Assembly: GCA_003233115.1 (NCBI GenBank)
Contig: QIKV01000150.1
Coordinates: forward strand, 1-42,155
DNA: 42,155 bases
Reading direction: 5' to 3'
Source: Oceanospirillales bacterium
GTDB taxonomy: Bacteria > Pseudomonadota > Gammaproteobacteria > Xanthomonadales > SZUA-36
Part shown: positions 1 to 7,597 of the stretch, piece by piece
How positions within the stretch are numbered: the stretch's first letter is position 1
Layout of the letters: every line of letters starts with the position of its first letter
The notes under the pieces: model-generated
The model's input: only the letters and a program-made list of their open reading frames with translations
Told to the model about the DNA's origin: nothing
The model's database searches: none
Position numbers and translations under genes: made by a program

Positions 1-1
1 A

Positions 2-925
2 TTCCGAAGCTGGGGTGGCAGCAGTTTTGTATCGCCGGTGCCCCCCTATGGAACAATGCTGAAACTCAGCCAGCTTAGGCTGGCAAGTCTGTACGACTCA
101 GGTTTGCCTGCAGAATTCCTTGCACAACTGGCCGTCGATATACGATTTTGGAGGATGCTGCTGGAACAGGGTTCTGGGCTGCTGGATAAAATGGTAGGTG
201 TTGCTGGAATTTGGACGGATGTGCAATATCTATCTGAATATCTGACCGCTCGTGAACTGTCCCAGGATGAGACCCGGCTTGCAATGTCCCTGCTCAAGCC
301 GCTGACAGGGAATGAGTTAAACATTGGCGATGCATTCGAATCCGAGCAACGCACACTATTCCAGGTACTCACCACGACCTATGGGAAGGATTCACTGCGG
401 GCCTTTGGCCCGCTGGTGACCCACTGGTTGATACAAACCAATGCGACTCAAAACAGCTATTACCAAAATATCACCAGGCCCATGTTACGTTTGAGCGGGC
501 TTTCTGAAACAGGATTTACAGCGCAAGAGCGAACCCGTGAGCAGCAAAACAAGGGTATTAGAAAGCCCTACGGTCGCGATGCCATAGCTGCCAACTGGCC
601 AACCGGCCTTTACAACCTCAGCGGCAAAATTCTGCTGGCGAAAATGTTGGGCTATCCTGAGAACTATATTGCCCGCGTCCATGATGTGAACAGTATGATC
701 AGCTTAGTCAGATTACAGCTGTCTTTACAATCAGAAGGTGTGGCAGAAAACTTACAATCTATTGAAGACGTTTTAAGTCACCTGGATACTGCCGGTTCGC
801 TCTCAAGTGAAACACTGGTAAGCAAAGCACTGACATTCGAACCTGACGGGGGTTGGTTACAATTTGACTGCCTGGATAAATCTTCGTTATGCCAGATCAA
901 GCTTTATAGTGAAAAGACAGACTAA
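2..925 (+). CDS. Conserved hypothetical protein, 5' end outside window
   Basis: The reading frame is open from base 2 to the stop at 923-925, with no stop before the GTG at 38, so this is most likely the last 307 residues of a longer protein. The visible part has no clear membrane segment, signal peptide or catalytic motif that I recognise. It begins with a Gly/Ser/Pro-rich stretch (SWGGSSFVSPVPPYGT), then a mixed helical region rich in Leu, Trp and Arg (for example DIRFWRMLLEQG). Such a pattern is compatible with the periplasmic or cytoplasmic tail of a protein with N-terminal membrane helices, but that is a guess. The family is not identified. It is followed by a REP-like repeat and then a convergent gene, so it ends its transcription unit. 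Confidence 0.6.
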   Translation, partial: FRSWGGSSFVSPVPPYGTMLKLSQLRLASLYDSGLPAEFLAQLAVDIRFWRMLLEQGSGLLDKMVGVAGIWTDVQYLSEYLTARELSQDETRLAMSLLKPLTGNELNIGDAFESEQRTLFQVLTTTYGKDSLRAFGPLVTHWLIQTNATQNSYYQNITRPMLRLSGLSETGFTAQERTREQQNKGIRKPYGRDAIAANWPTGLYNLSGKILLAKMLGYPENYIARVHDVNSMISLVRLQLSLQSEGVAENLQSIEDVLSHLDTAGSLSSETLVSKALTFEPDGGWLQFDCLDKSSLCQIKLYSEKTD

Positions 926-975
926 AAACGAGGGTGTTCGGGAAACTTTAAGCCTGTTGCAGGTCAGCGGTCACT

Positions 976-1050
976 CCGGGGTCGGACTCAAATGCACGGA
1001 CCATGGAATATTTACTGATAGGTGTATGCCGCATTTGAATCTGACCCCTG
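976..1050. repeat. REP-like long inverted repeat
   Basis: Two 20-base arms (976-995 and 1031-1050) are inverted copies that match at 17 of 20 positions, separated by 35 bases. The arm core reads GGGGTC[AG]GA[CT]TCAAATGC. It lies between two convergent genes, the usual place for REP/BIME elements, and GGGGTCAGA-type arms resemble those I know from elements mobilised by REP-associated tyrosine transposases. No transposase gene is present in the window. A transcript through it could fold and act as a 3' boundary. Confidence 0.55.
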
Positions 1051-1065
1051 ACTTGCGGCAATTCT

Positions 1066-1920
1066 TTACTCTTCCTGCCACCGCTGCTCTTCCAGGTACG
1101 CCATTTTTTTAGCACCTGAATAGGCTAACCACAACATGCTGGCTAGAAACGGCACTTGCGTAGCGATGAACCAGAACCTGCCTGGGTAACCATGTACAAG
1201 GATAAAAATAATGCCCAGCGCAGATATCAAATAGGCAATTTGTGCAACCAGGAAGGATTGCATTCTCCCCTTCACAAATTGCCGCGTTTTTTCTGCAAAT
1301 TCAGCGGGGACGGAACTTCGCAGATCAATTGGGTCTTTAACAAGCTTTTGCATTTGCCAGTGCAAAAACAACGTAACGCATATGGCAACCAGGTATTGGA
1401 CAAACACCAATAACCCTCCCCAGCCGGGAGCTGACAGGCCATGTGAAGTGGCCCAGTACAGCAGATAAATTCCTGCACCGAGCAATATAAAATAGGGAAT
1501 CGAAAGCGCCGCTCCCGATAGGTGGTTGCGCAGGCGACGCACCTTCAGTTCTGCAACGCGGTCACCTTTGAGACCCAGTTGCTCGGACCTTGCCTGGTTT
1601 GCCCGTTCTCTAATTTTGTTCCAGCGCGGAATGCGGACCAGATACACCCACAGAAGATAACCGCCTATGCCGAAAAGGCCTCCGGTCGTATTCCACTTGA
1701 AACCAAAATAATCAGGGATAAGAAAAATCGCAATGCCGGCGACGGAAATTGCTATAAGTATGTTTTTAACACTGGATTGTGCTTTCAGATGCTGCGCAAT
1801 GTCTAAATTATCCTTTTTCTCCAGTCGTGCCAGTGCGATTGCTTCAAACACCCATAGCAATAACCACAAGCCCATGGCATAGATGAACTCGAAATTCATT
1901 GGTATCCCCCAATTGCTCAT
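1066..1920 (-). CDS. Polytopic membrane protein of unknown function
   Basis: A 284-residue protein with about seven hydrophobic segments by eye: roughly residues 9-29, 51-73, 75-97, 132-158, 168-190, 221-243 and 248-268. A charged loop (KIRERANQARSEQLGLKGDR) lies between the third and fourth. No transporter signature or catalytic motif is recognised. Its ATG overlaps the stop of the upstream GntR gene by ATGA, so the two are translated together and share the promoter at 2302-2327. YtrA-type GntR repressors often control the membrane or transport protein encoded next to them, so this is probably the regulator's target, perhaps in envelope stress or export. Function is not identified. Confidence 0.8.
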   Translation of the reverse strand: MSNWGIPMNFEFIYAMGLWLLLWVFEAIALARLEKKDNLDIAQHLKAQSSVKNILIAISVAGIAIFLIPDYFGFKWNTTGGLFGIGGYLLWVYLVRIPRWNKIRERANQARSEQLGLKGDRVAELKVRRLRNHLSGAALSIPYFILLGAGIYLLYWATSHGLSAPGWGGLLVFVQYLVAICVTLFLHWQMQKLVKDPIDLRSSVPAEFAEKTRQFVKGRMQSFLVAQIAYLISALGIIFILVHGYPGRFWFIATQVPFLASMLWLAYSGAKKMAYLEEQRWQEE

Positions 1921-2300
1921 GTTTTCCAGCTCAGTATTTCATTCTGAAAAACCGATTCAGTCACCTGTTTGTACATGCCATACAGGCGCGCCTGCGTCAG
2001 GCCTTCGCGAAATATCCGCCTGACATCTTCAATCTGATCAGCGGTTGGGCCACCCGCTGCGGTTGCCCTTTCCCTGACGAAGGCTTTGCGGCCCCGTGCT
2101 ACGAAAATAATATCGTTTTCAGCGAGTTGCCGGTAAGCCCGCGATACCGTGTTCCAGTGAATGCCCAGGTCGCCTCCCAGTTGCCTGGCCGATGGCAGTT
2201 CGTCCCCCGGGCGCAACGTTCCCGATGCGATTTCCTGCTTGAGCGCCTTGCAGATTTGCACGACCAGTGACTCGCGGCTTTGCATATCAATTTTGATCAT
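1917..2300 (-). CDS. GntR-family transcriptional regulator, YtrA type
   Basis: A short 127-residue regulator. Residues 1-70 form the GntR winged helix-turn-helix, with hallmarks PSARQLGGDLGIHWNTVSRAYRQL and the wing residues FVARGRKAFV. Only about 50 residues follow, too few for the FadR, HutC or MocR effector domains, which is the defining feature of the YtrA subfamily. It is the first gene of a two-gene operon, overlapping the membrane protein gene by 4 bases. A strong palindrome lies one base upstream of the ATG (2302-2327), so it should repress its own operon. No Shine-Dalgarno is seen: the likely -10 is so near the ATG that the message may be almost leaderless. Confidence 0.92.
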   Translation of the reverse strand: MIKIDMQSRESLVVQICKALKQEIASGTLRPGDELPSARQLGGDLGIHWNTVSRAYRQLAENDIIFVARGRKAFVRERATAAGGPTADQIEDVRRIFREGLTQARLYGMYKQVTESVFQNEILSWKT

Positions 2301-2301
2301 A

Positions 2302-2327
2302 GTATCACTGTATCATATAGTGATACA
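2302..2327 (-). promoter_or_regulatory. Palindromic GntR operator overlapping the gntR promoter
   Basis: Nested inverted repeats are seen: GTATCAC (2302-2308) with GTGATAC (2320-2326), and TGTATCA (2309-2315) with TGATACA (2321-2327). On the minus strand, TATGAT (2317-2312) inside the palindrome makes a good -10 element, and no good -35 is seen. A bound repressor would cover the -10 and the predicted transcript start, fitting autoregulation by the adjacent gene. The assignment to this regulator is inferred from position. Confidence 0.7.
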
Positions 2328-2354
2328 GATGATAAGGAAATTAATCCCAACGTG

Positions 2355-2470
2355 TCAGGGCGGGTAAATATCACCCAGTAAAACAGGATGCTCAGCACCC
2401 GTAATGGGCATCGTATGCTGCCTGCGCCCTGCCTGGCGATAGCAGCTCTGGCTATGTGGCGCTATACCGC
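2355..2470 (-). pseudogene. Decayed C-terminal fragment of an anmK gene
   Basis: Reading the minus strand from 2411 to 2355 gives MPITGAEHPVLLGDIYPP followed by TGA. This lines up without gaps with the last 18 residues of the intact AnmK encoded at 4939-6123 (RPITGAGVPVLLGEIHEP), with 12 identities. Farther upstream, other frames give GIAPHSQS and AIARQGAGS, which resemble the AnmK 'G-x-x-P-x-W-V-E-A / AWLARQ' stretch, so at least two frameshifts separate the pieces. The rest of the gene is missing. It appears to be the remnant of a duplicated or displaced anmK, now between the GntR operon and the APC permease. Confidence 0.6.
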
Positions 2471-2549
2471 CACGCAGTAAAGATCGATTTGGTATATGTA
2501 CTTGCCTTTCGGCACCAAAAAGAGGCAGGTTATCTTCAAAACCAGTGAT

Positions 2550-4244
2550 TCAGGCACTCGGCACGCCAGGCTCCGTTGTATCCTTGTCCCAGCTCCCATT
2601 CAGGTTTTCTTCGATACGATCGCGGCGCAAGCGCATGCTGTACGCCACCCACATGATCAGGGCTGAGAACACGGCAATCGTCGGCATCGCGGTGGGCATA
2701 TCGAGAATACCGAGATTGCCCTTGCCCATGGATGGATCCGGATACGAGCCCAGCCAGCTAATCAGGGTCAGTCCACCCAACCACGGGATTACCCAGAAGC
2801 CCGAACGCAGGTCCAGACGCGGTGTGCGCTTATGATAAAAGGCCTCGTGGATGATCAGTATGCTGAATCCCAGCAGTACGGCAATAGCCAGCTTCCAGTC
2901 AACGTCCCAACCCGACCAGTAGACAATCAGGTTAGAGGACAGGAACGCGAGATAAGGAATAATGATACCGCCGGGTAAGCGGAACGGGCGCTCGTATCCG
3001 GGTAGTTCCTTGCGCAGTGTCATCAACACCAGGGGGCCGGATCCGAATGACAGCACGGTGGCTGAGGTCACAAAACCGACCAGTTTCTGCCAACTTGGAA
3101 ACGGCAAAAAGAAGATCAGGCCAACGACGAATGCCACGATCACGCTGACCCAGGGTACGCCGTGATCATTGACCCTGGCTAGCGATGCCGGGGCATTGCC
3201 ATTGCGACCCATGGCGTAGGACAAGCGCGCCGTGACGGTGGTGTAGATCAGCCCGGTGTCGGCGGGGGAGATGAAGGCATCGATGTACAACAGTAGTGCC
3301 AGCCAGGTCATGCCAAGGGTCATTGACAGGGTGGCTAGCGGTCCGAAAGCCATGGCCTTGTTCTCAATGCCACCGGAAAAGGTGGTGCCGATATTGGCCC
3401 AGCCATTGGCGAGGGCCACATCGGGCAGGGCCCCGATGAAAGCTATTTGCAGGCCGATGTAGATCACAGCGCAGCCCAGCACCGAGCCGATAATGGCAAT
3501 TGGCACATTGCGGCTGGGGTTGTCGGTTTCACCGGCCAATTCCACACCTTGTCGGAAGCCAAGGTAGGAAAAGATGATACCGGCGGTGGCGATGGACGAG
3601 AACACACCGTGCCATCCAAATGGCATGAACCCGCCATGCTTGGCGTAGGTGAAATGACTGCTGTTGAATTCGGCGCTGAAGAAAGCGACGACCACCAGCA
3701 TGATGATGGCGATCTTCCACCACACCAGGGCATTGTTGAGTCGCGCAAACCAGCGGATACCCACCACGTTGACCAGGCTAAACAGAAACATCAATGCGGC
3801 TGCGGCGATATAGCCCACTGGGGTCAGTACGGCAACGCCATCAACGAGCACCTGCAGATTGGGGATGTAGTTGTTGGCGTATTGCAACGCGGCCAGTACC
3901 TCAATCGGTGCTGTAGATGCGGCCGCCAGCCAGGTGATCCAACCGGTGGTGTAACTGGCGAATGAGCCGAATGCGAAATGGGGAAAGCGCACGACGCCAC
4001 CCGACAACGGAAACATGGTACCGAGTTCGGCGTAGGTGAGGCCGATGAACAGGATCATGACCGCGCCGAGCAGCCACGAAATGATTGAGGCCGGGCCGGC
4101 CTGCTGGGCTGCGTTCAAGGCGCCGAACAGCCAGCCCGAGCCAATGATCGAGCCCACCGCAGTAAACAGCAGGCCGACCAGGCCAACATGGCGCTTCAGT
4201 CGTTTGTCATCGCTGCCACTGGCAAGAGTCGAGGGCGTTTGCAT
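2550..4244 (-). CDS. APC-superfamily amino acid permease
   Basis: A 564-residue inner-membrane transporter of the amino acid-polyamine-organocation superfamily, expected to import an amino acid or related compound with protons. About 12 to 14 hydrophobic helices are visible. The first carries the unwound-helix motif GSIIGSG (residues 31-37) that binds the substrate amino and carboxyl groups. The GVELAGETDNPSRNVP stretch after the sixth helix is a family signature. Its length and the tail helices resemble aspartate:proton symporters of the YveA/AspP type, but substrate cannot be read from sequence. A clear ribosome site (GGAAGGGA) precedes the ATG at 4244. It is apparently transcribed alone. 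Confidence 0.9.
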   Translation of the reverse strand: MQTPSTLASGSDDKRLKRHVGLVGLLFTAVGSIIGSGWLFGALNAAQQAGPASIISWLLGAVMILFIGLTYAELGTMFPLSGGVVRFPHFAFGSFASYTTGWITWLAAASTAPIEVLAALQYANNYIPNLQVLVDGVAVLTPVGYIAAAALMFLFSLVNVVGIRWFARLNNALVWWKIAIIMLVVVAFFSAEFNSSHFTYAKHGGFMPFGWHGVFSSIATAGIIFSYLGFRQGVELAGETDNPSRNVPIAIIGSVLGCAVIYIGLQIAFIGALPDVALANGWANIGTTFSGGIENKAMAFGPLATLSMTLGMTWLALLLYIDAFISPADTGLIYTTVTARLSYAMGRNGNAPASLARVNDHGVPWVSVIVAFVVGLIFFLPFPSWQKLVGFVTSATVLSFGSGPLVLMTLRKELPGYERPFRLPGGIIIPYLAFLSSNLIVYWSGWDVDWKLAIAVLLGFSILIIHEAFYHKRTPRLDLRSGFWVIPWLGGLTLISWLGSYPDPSMGKGNLGILDMPTAMPTIAVFSALIMWVAYSMRLRRDRIEENLNGSWDKDTTEPGVPSA

Positions 4245-4417
4245 CGGATTTCCCTTCCTTAATATAAAGTCAATGAATCAGGCGTCAGGGCATCGTCTGA
4301 AGCCGAGCCCGGCATCAATATAGAACATGATGGGCTGGGAGTCCCAGAGAATGCGGGCATTGCACCAGTAATTACAATGCAATATACCAGGGTCTGGCAT
4401 GCCAACTGTATCCGTAA

Positions 4418-4741
4418 TTATTCTGTTGAAGGCGTACTGGTGTTACAAGGGTGTTCACGAGTATAGGTAATGAAAAACCCCTGTAAATCACCATCTTCTA
4501 TGTAGACCGACATTTCATCAAAACTCCAGCCCTGCGCCTCGGCAACTTTGTGTGCTTCGCTGATTTTTTTGGCGCTGCCTTTTTTCCGGTTAAACGACTT
4601 GTCTGGGACAAATATAGTTGATGCCTGTAGTTTGGGGCACTTTTTCGGGCCCGGTGTAGCCGCATCCCTGTCATCTTGCCCAGCAAAAGACAGGTTTGCA
4701 GCCAGGGCCAATGTCATAACGACTAAAGTCAATTTACGCAT
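4418..4741 (-). CDS. Small exported protein of unknown function
   Basis: A 107-residue protein with a clear Sec signal peptide: positive start MRK, hydrophobic LTLVVMTLALAANLSF and an Ala-x-x-x-Ala-like cleavage zone near residues 20-21 (SFAG). The mature part is about 85 residues, strongly charged, with two cysteines (KKCPK near residue 35 and HPCNT near residue 98) that could form a disulphide in the periplasm. A Lys-rich stretch (SFNRKKGSAKKISEAHK) is followed by a short alpha/beta-looking domain. No family is recognised. It lies downstream of anmK on the same strand, with a 197-base gap, so it probably has its own promoter. In Pseudomonas-type genomes this place is taken by erpA. Confidence 0.7.
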   Translation of the reverse strand: MRKLTLVVMTLALAANLSFAGQDDRDAATPGPKKCPKLQASTIFVPDKSFNRKKGSAKKISEAHKVAEAQGWSFDEMSVYIEDGDLQGFFITYTREHPCNTSTPSTE

Positions 4742-4849
4742 TTGAATCTGTCTCCGTTTAAGTGAATCAGCATTGTCACATTAAGCAGTTGGCTGGACAA
4801 CAACGAGATGAGCAATCAAATAATGGATGGATATCAAGTTATGTTCACT

Positions 4850-4864
4850 GTTGTTCGTAACAAC
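4850..4864. repeat. Perfect 6-3-6 inverted repeat upstream of the small exported protein
   Basis: GTTGTT-CGT-AACAAC sits in the 197-base gap between anmK and the small exported protein gene, about 109 bases upstream of the latter's ATG. Size and symmetry suit a protein-binding site. No regulator is assigned, and it is not followed by a T-run, so it is not a terminator. Confidence 0.3.
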
Positions 4865-4938
4865 CTGGACCCAAATATCAGCATGGCAAGTCGAGCTCAA
4901 ACTACAGAATGATTGAGTAAAGTTGCTATATTAATAGG

Positions 4939-6123
4939 TCAGGGCTCATGAATTTCACCGAGCAAAACCGGCACACCAGCACCGGTAATTGGCCGTGTGT
5001 TCTGAACACGGTTATTTAGCCGCTCACGTGCCAGCCACGCAAACAACAAGCCTTCCACCCAATCGGGGTCTGCGCCGCAGCGGGCGGTGGATTCAACGAT
5101 CACGTCCGGCAGAGCGGCCGCCAGCCTGCGCATCAGAAAGGTGTTGTGTATCCCGCCGCCGCACACCAGCAGGCGGTCGGGCTGGCCGGGTTTGCACAGG
5201 CAATCTGCAACACTGACAGCGGTGAGTTCTGCCAGTGTGGTTTGCACGTCCACTTCCTTCCGGTTGGCATCACCCAGTAAGTTTTCCAGCCAGGGCGCAT
5301 TGAAGGTTTCCAGGCCGGTGCTTTTGGGTGATGGCAGGCTGAAGTAAGGGTCTGCAAGCAGGCTGTGCAGCAATTCTTTATCCACCTGGCCTTTGCTTGC
5401 CCAGCGGCCATGGTCGTCATAGTCCTTTTGCAGGTGGCGGCGGGTCCAGGCATCCAGCAGGCAATTGCCGGGACCGCAGTCAAAGCCGGTGACGGCACCC
5501 GCTTTATTGGCTGGTAACAATGTGAGGTTGGCGATACCACCGAGGTTAAGGATGGCGCGGTCTTCGGTGTCATCGCGGAATAACGCCTGGTGCAGCAAGG
5601 GTGCCAGTGGTGCGCCCTGACCGCCTGCCTGCACATCCGCGCTACGGAAATTGGCGACCACGGTACACTGTGTGCCGCTGGCAATCAGCGCTGGCTTACC
5701 GAGTTGGATGGTGACGGGGGGATCGCCTTCAGGTGCATGCCATACCGTCTGCCCGTGTGAGCCTATGGCGTGAATATCGCGCATTTCCATACCGGCTTCT
5801 CGCACCAGGTTTTGCGCGATGCGGGCAAAAAAGCGGCCCAGGTTTTCATCCAGCAGGTTCGCTACGCCCCTGTCGGGTGGCCGGCCCGTTGCCAGCAATT
5901 GGTCGAGGGTCAGTTTGATGGCGGTTGGGTAGGGTGTACATATCGCGTGTAACAGGTTCATTGAGCCGTGGCTGAAATTCACCAGTACCGCATCTACGCC
6001 ATCACGGCTGGTGCCGGATAGCATGCCGATGACATATTCATCACTACCGGGTGCATCGTTACCGGGCCCATCTTTGCCGGGTTGGTCTTTGCCGGGTTGG
6101 CGAGTATTGGTTGCGTCGCTCAT
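4939..6123 (-). CDS. anmK: Anhydro-N-acetylmuramic acid kinase
   Basis: AnmK phosphorylates and opens 1,6-anhydro-N-acetylmuramic acid from cell-wall turnover, giving MurNAc-6-phosphate for recycling. The 394-residue protein carries the family motifs YVIGMLSGTSRDGVDAVLVNF (ATP/sugar site, residues 30-50), IGSHGQTVWH, NLGGIANLTLL, GFDCGPGNCLLD with the catalytic Asp region, and LVCGGGIHNTFLM near the C-terminus. The ATG overlaps the stop of the M23 peptidase gene by ATGA, so the two peptidoglycan enzymes form an operon. The N-terminus is odd: residues 10-29 are four tandem pentapeptides (PGKDQ, PGKDG, PGNDA, PGSDE) ahead of the normal domain start. A decayed second copy of its 3' end lies at 2355-2470. 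Confidence 0.96.
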   Translation of the reverse strand: MSDATNTRQPGKDQPGKDGPGNDAPGSDEYVIGMLSGTSRDGVDAVLVNFSHGSMNLLHAICTPYPTAIKLTLDQLLATGRPPDRGVANLLDENLGRFFARIAQNLVREAGMEMRDIHAIGSHGQTVWHAPEGDPPVTIQLGKPALIASGTQCTVVANFRSADVQAGGQGAPLAPLLHQALFRDDTEDRAILNLGGIANLTLLPANKAGAVTGFDCGPGNCLLDAWTRRHLQKDYDDHGRWASKGQVDKELLHSLLADPYFSLPSPKSTGLETFNAPWLENLLGDANRKEVDVQTTLAELTAVSVADCLCKPGQPDRLLVCGGGIHNTFLMRRLAAALPDVIVESTARCGADPDWVEGLLFAWLARERLNNRVQNTRPITGAGVPVLLGEIHEP

Positions 6124-7457
6124 TGGCTGGCGTACAGGGAAGCAGACTCCAGGCGATTGAGCTGGGACAGTACCGGTGCTGCTGCGAGCCGGAAATCAGC
6201 CAGTTGCGTGGCCGCGAGGGCATCCGCCTTTGGCAAAGGAACCGTGCGGGGATTGCGGTGCACGCCGTTGACGACGAATTCATAGTGCAGGTGGGGCGCC
6301 TGCGCCAGCCCGGTTGCTCCGACATAGCCGATGACCTGGCCCTGTTTGACCCGCTGACCTTTTTTGACCGCACGTTTGCTGAAGTGCAGGTACTTCGTGA
6401 CGATGTTGTTGGCATGTTGGATAAACACGTAGTTGCCGTTGTACTTGCTGTAGCTGGCCTTGATGACCTTGCCATCACCGGCCGCGTATACAGGTGTTCC
6501 CTTGGGCGCTTTGTAGTCAATGCCGTTGTGCGGTCTGACCGTTTTGAGAATCGGGTGGAAGCGCTTGGGGTTGAAGTTCGAACTGATGTAGGAAAAATTC
6601 AGTGGTGCGCGCAGGAAGGCCTTGCGCATATTGCGCCCGTCCGGTGCAAAATACTGTGTGCGCCCATCAATCACAAAGCGGATGGCCTGAAATTTTTCAC
6701 CCTGGTTGACGAAGGTTGCGCCGATGATTTCACCATCGCGCAGGAAGCTGCCGTCCCGGTAAATCTTTTCATAAATGAGTATAAAGCGGTCACCCGCACG
6801 GATATCGAGTACAAAATCGATATCCCAGCCGAACAGGCTTGCGAGTTTCATCACCATGCCATCGCTAAGGCCAGCCTGTTTACCCGCCAGGAAAAGGGAA
6901 GAGCTTATGGTACCGCTGGTCTCCTCAATGCGGGTGATGATGTCGCGTGCTTCGGTGCTGGCAAAGGCCTGTCGCCCGTCGTAATCGACGATCAGGTAGT
7001 GGGCTTCATCCACAGCGTAGCGCATGCGCTTGAGTGAGCCATCTTCATGATACTGGAACTCAAACAGGTCGCCGGGGCGAATTTTCTTGAGTTGGCGGGT
7101 TTCCTTATTAAGCGCCATGATCCTGAACAGGGTGGTTGCGCTGAAGCCCTGTTGACGGAAAATGGCGTCCAGGGACTGGCCGTCGCGCACGGTAACTGCA
7201 TCCCAGGGTTCAGTTCTGACCGGGTCCACGGTGCTGCCAACAGCCTGGCCGGTATGGAACGCGTGCCGGTTGGGTAAACTCAGGCTGACGACCTTGCTGG
7301 CCGCAGTAGCATCATTCGGGCTGCTTCCCAGCCCACCCAGCGCGAGACCAACGGCAATCAGGGTAAAGGCGAACAGCAGCAGTTTGGTGCGGGTCAGCCT
7401 GAAATTGATTTGCTGTATTTTTCCCATCAGGTCGGGAAAGGATTTCTTATTGTGCAT
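6120..7457 (-). CDS. mepM: Murein DD-endopeptidase, M23 family (MepM-like)
   Basis: A periplasmic, inner-membrane-anchored peptidase that cuts peptidoglycan cross-links. I prefer the ATG at 7457 (445 residues) over a TTG at 7493. Near the N-terminus a single hydrophobic helix (LLLFAFTLIAVGLALGGL) follows a positive stretch. Next come a LysM/OapA-like domain (DGQSLDAIFRQQGF to DLFEFQY) and the C-terminal LytM domain. The zinc motifs are complete: HxxxD in RPHNGIDY and HxH in APHLHYEF, with the usual VYAAGDGKV and GYVGATG stretches. It overlaps anmK by 4 bases and diverges from tyrS, the order known around anmK in Pseudomonas-type genomes. The gene symbol is by similarity of architecture. Confidence 0.93.
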   Translation of the reverse strand: MHNKKSFPDLMGKIQQINFRLTRTKLLLFAFTLIAVGLALGGLGSSPNDATAASKVVSLSLPNRHAFHTGQAVGSTVDPVRTEPWDAVTVRDGQSLDAIFRQQGFSATTLFRIMALNKETRQLKKIRPGDLFEFQYHEDGSLKRMRYAVDEAHYLIVDYDGRQAFASTEARDIITRIEETSGTISSSLFLAGKQAGLSDGMVMKLASLFGWDIDFVLDIRAGDRFILIYEKIYRDGSFLRDGEIIGATFVNQGEKFQAIRFVIDGRTQYFAPDGRNMRKAFLRAPLNFSYISSNFNPKRFHPILKTVRPHNGIDYKAPKGTPVYAAGDGKVIKASYSKYNGNYVFIQHANNIVTKYLHFSKRAVKKGQRVKQGQVIGYVGATGLAQAPHLHYEFVVNGVHRNPRTVPLPKADALAATQLADFRLAAAPVLSQLNRLESASLYASQ

Positions 7458-7597
7458 GCTGAGTAAAGACCAGTAACAGGGCCCCAGGTTCAAGCAGTGT
7501 TAAAGATAACATAAGAAGGCGTAATTTTGAGTGTGAATTTGCTGCGCCTTGGTGCAATATGCGGGTTTGGCCAGACGGATTTAAAACGGACCGGAAT

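Noticed and set aside
2511-2522. TGCC-TTTC-GGCA hairpin after the APC permease as a terminator
   Set aside because: On the permease strand the T-run precedes the stem instead of following it, and the stem has only four pairs.
4335-4347. CTGGGA-G-TCCCAG inverted repeat upstream of the APC permease
   Set aside because: Short, no T-run, no promoter relation found, and no second copy noticed.
4737-4750. 14 bases identical to part of the REP-like arm at 1030-1043
   Set aside because: Only a fragment, without the inverted partner. It may be chance, so it is not annotated as a repeat copy.
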